DNA of 64,000 bases. It comes from Halicephalobus mephisto. Its lineage: Eukaryota > Nematoda > Chromadorea > Rhabditida > Panagrolaimidae. Numbering within the stretch: position 1 is the first letter of the stretch; every line of letters starts with the position of its first letter. A model generated the notes under the pieces. The model ran no database searches. It was not told the origin of the DNA and saw only the letters and a list, made by a program, of their open reading frames with translations. Position numbers and translations under genes: made by a program. Shown in pieces: positions 58,525-64,000 of this stretch. The stretch lies in NCBI GenBank assembly GCA_009193035.1, contig SWDT01000120.1, forward strand, positions 186,001 through 250,000, written 5' to 3'.

Positions 58525-59190
58525 GTTTTCATTTTTTTCTGTGATCATTTTTTCGATTTTTCTGTAATGACTTTTTCGATTTTTCCTATGATCATTTTTT
58601 CGATTTTTCTGTAATGATTTTTTCGGTTTTTTCTATTATTATTTTTTTCGGTTTTTCTGTAATTATTTTTTTCGATTTTTTTTGTGATTATTTTTTCGAT
58701 TTTTCTGTAATCATTTTTTTCGGTTTTTTCTGTAATTATTTTCTTCGGTTTTTTCTATTATTTTTTTCGATTTTTTCTGTGATTATTTTTTTCAATTTTT
58801 CTGTAATGATTTTTTCTGTGATTATTTTTTTCGGTTTTTTCTATTATTATTTTTTTTGATTTTTTTCACGACTATTTCTTCAATTTATTCTGTAATCATT
58901 TTTTTCGATTTTTTCTGTGATTATTTCTTTGATTTTTACTGATTATTTTTTCGATTTTTTCTATGGCTATTTCTTCAATTTTTTCTGCGATTATTTTTTC
59001 GATTTTTCTACAATAATTTTTTAGATTTTTTCTATGATTATTTCTTTGATTTTTACTGATTATTTTTTCGATTTTTACTGATTATTTTTTCGATTTTTTC
59101 TATAATCATTTTCGATTTTTTCTGTGATCACTTTTTTCGATTTTTTCTATAATCATTTTTGATTTTTTCTGTGATCACTTTTTTCGATTT
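58525..59190. repeat. Pyrimidine-rich low-complexity block, 660 bp
   Basis: Consists of irregular repeats of TTTTTCTGTGATTATTTTTTTCGATT and variants (GGTTTTTTCTATTATT, CGATTTTTCTGTAATGA) with a unit of roughly 20-26 bp. Nearly all T on the plus strand, a strong strand asymmetry. Confidence 0.85.
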
Positions 59191-59544
59191 TCAAGTATTC
59201 CTTAACTTTTCTGCTCTTAGCGTAAAGACAGCCGTTTAGTCTCATCCGTGCCGACGCACATTTGCTTCTAGTGCTGTTCATATAATCGTTTGTTGCGAAG
59301 TGAAAAACTAGCTTGGATTTGGCACGTTAAAAATTTTCATTTTTTATATTTACGTTTATATTATAAATTATTCACTATTATAAGTAATTTTTTTTCTGTA
59401 CCCTGGGGTTTATAAAGTAGTCGATGTAAAAATAAATTTTATCATTTATTTGCGAAGTTTAAAACAGAAAAATCAAGATTGAAATTTATTTGCAAATTTT
59501 AGGCACATTGGTTGATATATTTATATATGAAAACTTTGAAGTTA

Positions 59545-59890
59545 ATGAAAAATTCGCAGTTTGCTCGCAACGTTTAGGCAGGTCGATTGTTATATTTATA
59601 TTTATAGAAATTTTTAAATCGAAATTTATTATTTATGTTTCAAATTTTAGATACATTAATAAAAACAAAAAATTTGGAAATTAATGAAAAATTCGCAGTT
59701 TACTCGCAACGTTTAGGCAGGTCGATTGTTATTTTTATATTTATAGAAATTTCGAAATTAAAATTTCCAATTCACTTCTAAAGTTTAGCTAGGTCGGTCT
59801 ATATTTTTTATATATTTATATTTATGGACTTGGAAATCAAAATTAAATCAGCAGTTTGCTTGCAACATTCGGGCAGATCGAGCTTCCATA
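59545..59890. repeat. Dispersed GCAGTTTGCTCGCAACGTTTAGGCAG repeat copies
   Basis: Copies at about 59557, 59693 and 59851 carry the same GCAGTTTGC..GCAA words seen in the inverted arms at 51.2-51.6 kb and 56.0-56.4 kb, so the arms consist largely of a dispersed repeat family. Confidence 0.75.
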
Positions 59891-59990
59891 TTATTGCGCG
59901 AAAATTTGACTTTGAAATCGACTTTAATATCGATGAAATTCTCTGTTTTCCATGTAAGACTATTTTTAATTTTTTTTTCAGCTCGAAGAT

Positions 59991-61317
59991 ATGATGGACT
60001 TGTCTAGTGCATCTATTTCAAAAAGACCTTCTTCTTCCAGACTTGTGAAGCAATTTGCCGATCTTAATTTCGACGACGACACTTATGCCATCGATAGAGG
60101 TGCCACTGCCAAGGCCGAAAACAGATTTGTTTTTGAATGTTCTTGGGAAATTGCAAACAAAGGTCCGTTTTTTTAATTATATATTTTTAATTTTATTTTT
60201 CCTAAAATTTATATTCTTTTAAATATATATAAATTTAGAAAAATTTATATTTTTTTCTAAAATTATATTTTAATTTATATATACAAATTTAAAAAATATG
60301 TATTTTTTTGAATTTATTTGTGAATTTCAGTTGGAGGGATATATACTGTCCTTAGAACTAAGGCTCCTGTTAGTACCGATGAGTTGGGAGATCAATATTG
60401 CATGTTGGGACCTTATTTCGAAGACCGAGTCAAGCTAGAAGTTGAGGTTTTGGAACCAGATACGGCTCACATGAAGTACACCTTGGAGCAGATGCAGGAT
60501 TGGGGATTCAAGGTCGTCTATGGACGATGGCTGATTGACGGATATCCGAAAGTTGTTTTGTTTGACATTGGATCTGCTGCTTGGAAGTTGGACGCTTGGA
60601 AACATGAAGTTTGTTTTTTAAATTTATTTAAATTTAAATTTTTTTTAGCTTTTTGAAAAATGCAGTATTGGAGTTCCGTACTATGACAAAGAATCCAATG
60701 ATTGTATTATTTTTGGTTTTTTGGTTGCTATATTTTTGAAAACCTATGCCGAATCGGAAGAAGGAATCAAACCTTTTATTACTGCTCAATTTCACGAATG
60801 GCAAGCTGGCGTCGGTTTAATAATGCTTAGACTTTGGAAAATAGATATTGCAACTGTTTTTACAACTCATGCAACACTTCTTGGAAGACATTTATGTGCA
60901 GCTGGTGCTGATTTATATCATAATTTGGAAAAATTTGATGTTGATAGAGAAGCTGGAGAAAAAGAAATTTATCATCGTTATTGTTTAGAACGTGCTGCTA
61001 CTGGATTGGCTCATATATTTACAACAGTTAGTGAAATAACAGGATTAGAATCGAAATATTTACTTAAAAGAGAACCAGATGTATTGACACCAAATGGTTT
61101 AAATGTTGTAAAATTTGCAGCACTTCATGAATTTCAAAATCTTCATGCTCAAAATAAAGAAAAAATTCATGATTTTGTACGTGGACATTTTTATGGACAT
61201 CTTAATTTTGATCTTGATAAGACACTTTATATGTTTACTGCAGGACGTTATGAATTTAGTAACAAAGGAGGAGATATGTTTATAGAAGCATTAGCACGAT
61301 TGAATCATATGTTAAAG
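59991..61317 (+). CDS. gsy-1: Glycogen synthase, N-terminal half only
   Basis: Exons 59991-60162, 60331-60608 and 60649-61317 give 373 codons ending at a donor-like GTTGGT. Glycogen synthase (GT3) extends alpha-1,4 glucan chains from UDP-glucose in the cytosol. Diagnostic segments are [21 protein letters not shown] near 45-65 (UDP-glucose loop), [42 protein letters not shown], and [20 protein letters not shown] at the end. Family members are about 650-730 aa, so the C-terminal Rossmann domain with the catalytic Glu pair and the phospho-regulatory tail is missing here. It may lie beyond the window across an intron that also holds the GPCR, or the sequence may be chimeric: third-position composition changes sharply within exon 3. 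The acceptor TTTTTTTTCAG precedes the start. Confidence 0.9.
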
Positions 61318-63119
61318 GTTGGTTTAATTTTTAAATATTTTTTAAAAATAATAATTTTTTTAAAAATGTTTTTTTTTTTAATTTAGAAAGTTATTTTTTA
61401 AACAAATTAGAAAAAATTTAAATGTTTTTTAAAAATAATAATTTTTTATAATGTTTTTTTAATTTAGAAAGTTATTTTTTAAAGAAATTAGAAAAAATTT
61501 AAATATTTTTTAAATTTAGAAAGTTATTTTTTAAAGAAATTAGAAAAAATTTAAATGTTTTTTAAATTTAAAAATAATGTTTTTAGTATTTTTTAAATTT
61601 AAAGAATATTTGTTTCTAGAAAATTTAAAAAAATTGTGTAAGTTAAGAATTTTCAAAGGAATTGAAATATTTTAATTAAGTTTAAAGAATTAAAGATCTT
61701 TAAAAATTAAAAAAAATTTTGACTTGAATTTTTTTTGTTTAAACAGCTTTCTGTATTATGGGGATTTTAGGAATTGAAGAATTTGTCAGACATTTTTTTA
61801 CACTGAATTTTTTTCCTGATTTAACTAGGAAACTTAGCTCATTAAAATTACCCCCTATAGCGGAGTGTATGCTTTTTACTTTTTGCGTTTCCTTTTTGGC
61901 TATTCTTGACGTTTCCGAGACTCTTGTCAGGAGATATAAGATAGCACATGTTATTCGTAGTTTTGGACAATTATCGTAGTTATCTTGAGATTGATTTGTC
62001 TATGGATATTTTAAGTTACTGTATGTTTGTCTAATTAATTTTTCAACATCTAAATATGTCAGAAATGTAAATGTAAAATGTCAGTGGGCGGCACTTGACA
62101 TGTTTATAAAGATTCAATTGGTTAATGAACGAATATTTCTTATTTTAATTTTCAATTGTAAACCATTACGTGTTTTGGGTTTTAAATTGAGGTAATTGGA
62201 ATTTATCTATTAAAAAAAACCAATAGAAAAAGCATAGCTTTGTATTGTTTGCATTTCGTGTTGGATGACATTATAACGGTTTTTTTTGTTAATTTTATTA
62301 ATTGAAAAAAAAATTGAAAGATTTTTCTAAGAATTTTTTTTTAAAAAGTAAATTTTTTAAAAAGTAAATTTTTTAAAAGAAAATTTTAAATTATTGTCTT
62401 ATGTGGTTGCTAACAGGAAAGTTGATAGCAACGGTTGTGAAACTAAAAAAGTTTATACATGATGGGTAGTTTGTTCATCGACATCTTTAACAAGCACCGC
62501 CTTCCTTTTTTTATAGTTTTTTTACGTATGAAGTAAAAATGACAGTTAACCTTGTTTTTTTTTACGTCTTATACTTTTGGAGAAAATTATATAGAAAATT
62601 TTTAAAGAAAAAATTGTACTATTTTCATGATAGTAATGACAGATTTTTAAATTTTTTTTGGCTCAGTTGCGTGTTTTAAGGTGGAATTCTTGCTTTTTTT
62701 CGAAAAAGAGATGACTATCCGATTTCACTAATTTTAACGTTGGACTTGGCTACTTGTCTTATTGGTCAAGACAATGAATTCATTTTTGTGGAAAAAGTAC
62801 AATTTGAAGGTTTAAATTTGATTAATTTTTTTTTTGAAAATTGTTTTCTATTAAATCCCTAGGGAAATACCTATTTTGATTCTGGATTTTTTCATATCTT
62901 TTATTACTTTTTAGCGTGACCATTGTATAGCTTCTTTTTGACGTTGATTATTTAGGGGTGAAGAAGAGTCTTAATGATTTTGACAAAGCTATGTTTACTG
63001 AGGGTTTTGGTATTTTAAAATTGTTGAATCTTCATTTTTAGCCTTATTGGTATTGAAAGGCATCTTTTTTGGCATTTTTTTTTTGGTGAAAAAAAAATTT
63101 TTGTTAAGTTTAAAGAATC
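61318..63119. other. AT-rich interval after the glycogen synthase fragment
   Basis: A/T-rich low-complexity sequence, with repeats of TTTAGAAAGTTATTTTTTAAA near 61390-61540, then unrecognised DNA. No further glycogen synthase exon is visible. An open frame at 61758-61979 resembles nothing I know. Confidence 0.45.
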
Positions 63120-63897
63120 ATGGATTATTTAAACACGGTTATTATTTTGTATTCTATTTTGGCACTTACTGGGTTTTGTGGTAATATTTGGGTAATGTCC
63201 ACGGTTATAAATCAACTTGCTGGATGTTGTCTATCACCGTCGTTTCGAACACGTAGAAGAAATCCAATGATTGGAATTCAATCATCTGCATGTCTTTATT
63301 TATTGTTATTGTCAATAGTTGATATGATATCGTTAATACCAGTACCATTTCTTATAACGGATATAATATTAAGAGGATTTGTATTTCCAAATTGGATATG
63401 TAAAATGATTTATTCATTTGAAGCAGCAAACAAATCATTATCGCCGTTGATTTTGACAGCATTGAGTGTTGATAGATATATAGCTGTATGTCGTCCTACA
63501 ATGATATGGATGAGAAGAACTAAATTTGCAATTGGAATTATAATTTTATGTTGTGGATTATCAATGTGTTTTATAATACCAATTACAGTAAATGCATCTG
63601 CAAGATATATAGATGTTAATTCAAAAGAAATAAGAAAATGTATTATTGATATTCCTAAAATATTAGGTGTTGTATTATCACAATTTGCATATGTATTACC
63701 ATTAATATGTATTTGTTTTGTATATATTGCTATACTTCGAAGATTATATAATCATACACATTTTAGTTCTGTTGGACATAGAACAACAATATCATTAAGT
63801 AGAGTTGTAAAATGTTCTGTACTTGTTGTTATGTTTTATTTTATTTGTTGGACACCATATTGGATACAACAAATAATAATTCTTTATTTACCACAGG
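63120..63897 (+). CDS. Rhodopsin-class peptide GPCR, first exon
   Basis: A 259-codon exon from an ATG at 63120 to a GTTTGT donor after LPQ at 63897. The gene runs off the window. Visible: TM1 with GFCGNIWVMS (the conserved Asn), TM2 LLLLSIVDMISLIPVPF, TM3 ending LTALSVDRYIAVCRP (a DRY-type motif), TM4-TM5 with a Cys-bearing second extracellular loop (KCIIDIP), and TM6 VVMFYFICWTPYWIQQ with the F-x-x-CWxP signature. It should be a G-protein-coupled receptor for a peptide of the allatostatin/somatostatin-like class. The class is inferred from TM2-TM3, and the ligand cannot be told. Codons end almost exclusively in A or T, as in the second half of the preceding glycogen synthase exon. Confidence 0.85.
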
Positions 63898-64000
63898 GTT
63901 TGTTATTTTTTTTTAAAATGAATTTTGAGAACAGTTTTTTGAATTTTTTAGATTTAAAAAAATTTTTTTTGAGAATTAAGAATTTTTTAAATTTTAAAAA
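63898..64000. other. Start of a GPCR intron, truncated by the window
   Basis: A/T-rich sequence after the donor. The frame happens to stay open to the window edge, but the composition (long T and A runs) marks it as intronic. Confidence 0.6.

Larger units (their letters stand above)
56397..59544. other. Repeat-rich intergenic DNA upstream of glycogen synthase
   Basis: Contains several TTGTCTCAGCACGAAAA words (56490-57150), an unrecognised 83-residue frame at 56889-56638 (-), A/T simple sequence, a ~140-bp tandem array and a long pyrimidine-rich block. The short GC-richer segment 59215-59290 may be a promoter or 5' UTR exon of the glycogen synthase gene. Confidence 0.5.

Noticed and set aside
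61758..61979. Possible further glycogen synthase exon
   Set aside because: No resemblance to the C-terminal GT3 domain in any frame.

Overview
The window looks like nuclear DNA from a rhabditid nematode close to Caenorhabditis, but not C. elegans itself. Protein-coding genes have many introns, most of them 43-51 bp, with GT donors and TTTTCAG or TTTTAG acceptors. Non-coding DNA is AT-rich. The gene set includes nematode hallmarks: an oac-type acyltransferase, sad-1, rig-3, a supplementary nuclear receptor, ceh-16/engrailed, stim-1 and the single-LIM protein mlp-1. I rebuilt 18 gene models by hand from reading-frame continuity across splice sites. Wherever both ends are inside the window, the exon lengths sum to a multiple of three.

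Layout. 0.4-2.7 kb (+): an acyltransferase-3/SGNH protein. 2.9-3.5 kb (-): an F-box-like fragment. 4.6-5.8 kb (-): an ethanolamine/choline kinase (ckc-1-like). 7.7-12.0 kb (+): the SAD-1 kinase, with a hairpin MITE in intron 2. 12.9-13.5 kb (-): a PTF1A/HLH-13-type bHLH factor. 16.6-20.5 kb (+): the Ig/FNIII GPI-anchored protein RIG-3, with a 2.2-kb first intron. 20.5-26.4 kb: a gene desert with a 40/42-bp minisatellite. 26.5-28.6 kb (+): a nuclear hormone receptor. 29.4-31.1 kb (-): a DMSR-like neuropeptide GPCR. 32.5-33.8 kb (-): ceh-16. 37.1-39.2 kb (-): stim-1. 40.5-42.7 kb (-): an mlp-1-like LIM gene with two alternative final exons. 43.4-50.0 kb (-): a compact row of SLC36 transporter, Ly6-type GPI protein, NAA80-like acetyltransferase and HMG-box factor. 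51.9-53.2 kb (+): a partial multi-pass membrane protein. 54.9-55.8 kb (+): a PY-motif single-pass protein. 60.0-61.3 kb (+): the N-terminal half of glycogen synthase. 63.1 kb to the end (+): the start of a peptide-type GPCR.

Neuronal and neuromuscular functions dominate: SAD-1 (presynaptic polarity), RIG-3 (synaptic adhesion), the DMSR-like receptor, STIM-1 (store-operated calcium entry) and MLP-1 (muscle). Recalled C. elegans positions put the left genes on X and the middle genes on chromosome III, so the window may join two ancestral linkage blocks near 29-32 kb. The gene spacing from 43 to 50 kb would fit trans-spliced operons.

The least ordinary features are these. (1) One repeat family fills six long introns of four neighbouring genes from splice site to splice site. 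(2) The second half of the mlp-1 LIM domain is duplicated as two phase-compatible final exons, with a diverged triplicate repeat between them. (3) Inverted arms of about 0.6 kb flank a 4-kb segment holding two genes. (4) An 80-bp TA-flanked MITE has its empty site preserved in a paralogous repeat copy. (5) Codon composition changes abruptly inside a glycogen synthase exon, which suggests an assembly chimera or a real mosaic. All homology calls come from reading translated sequence. No database search was run.
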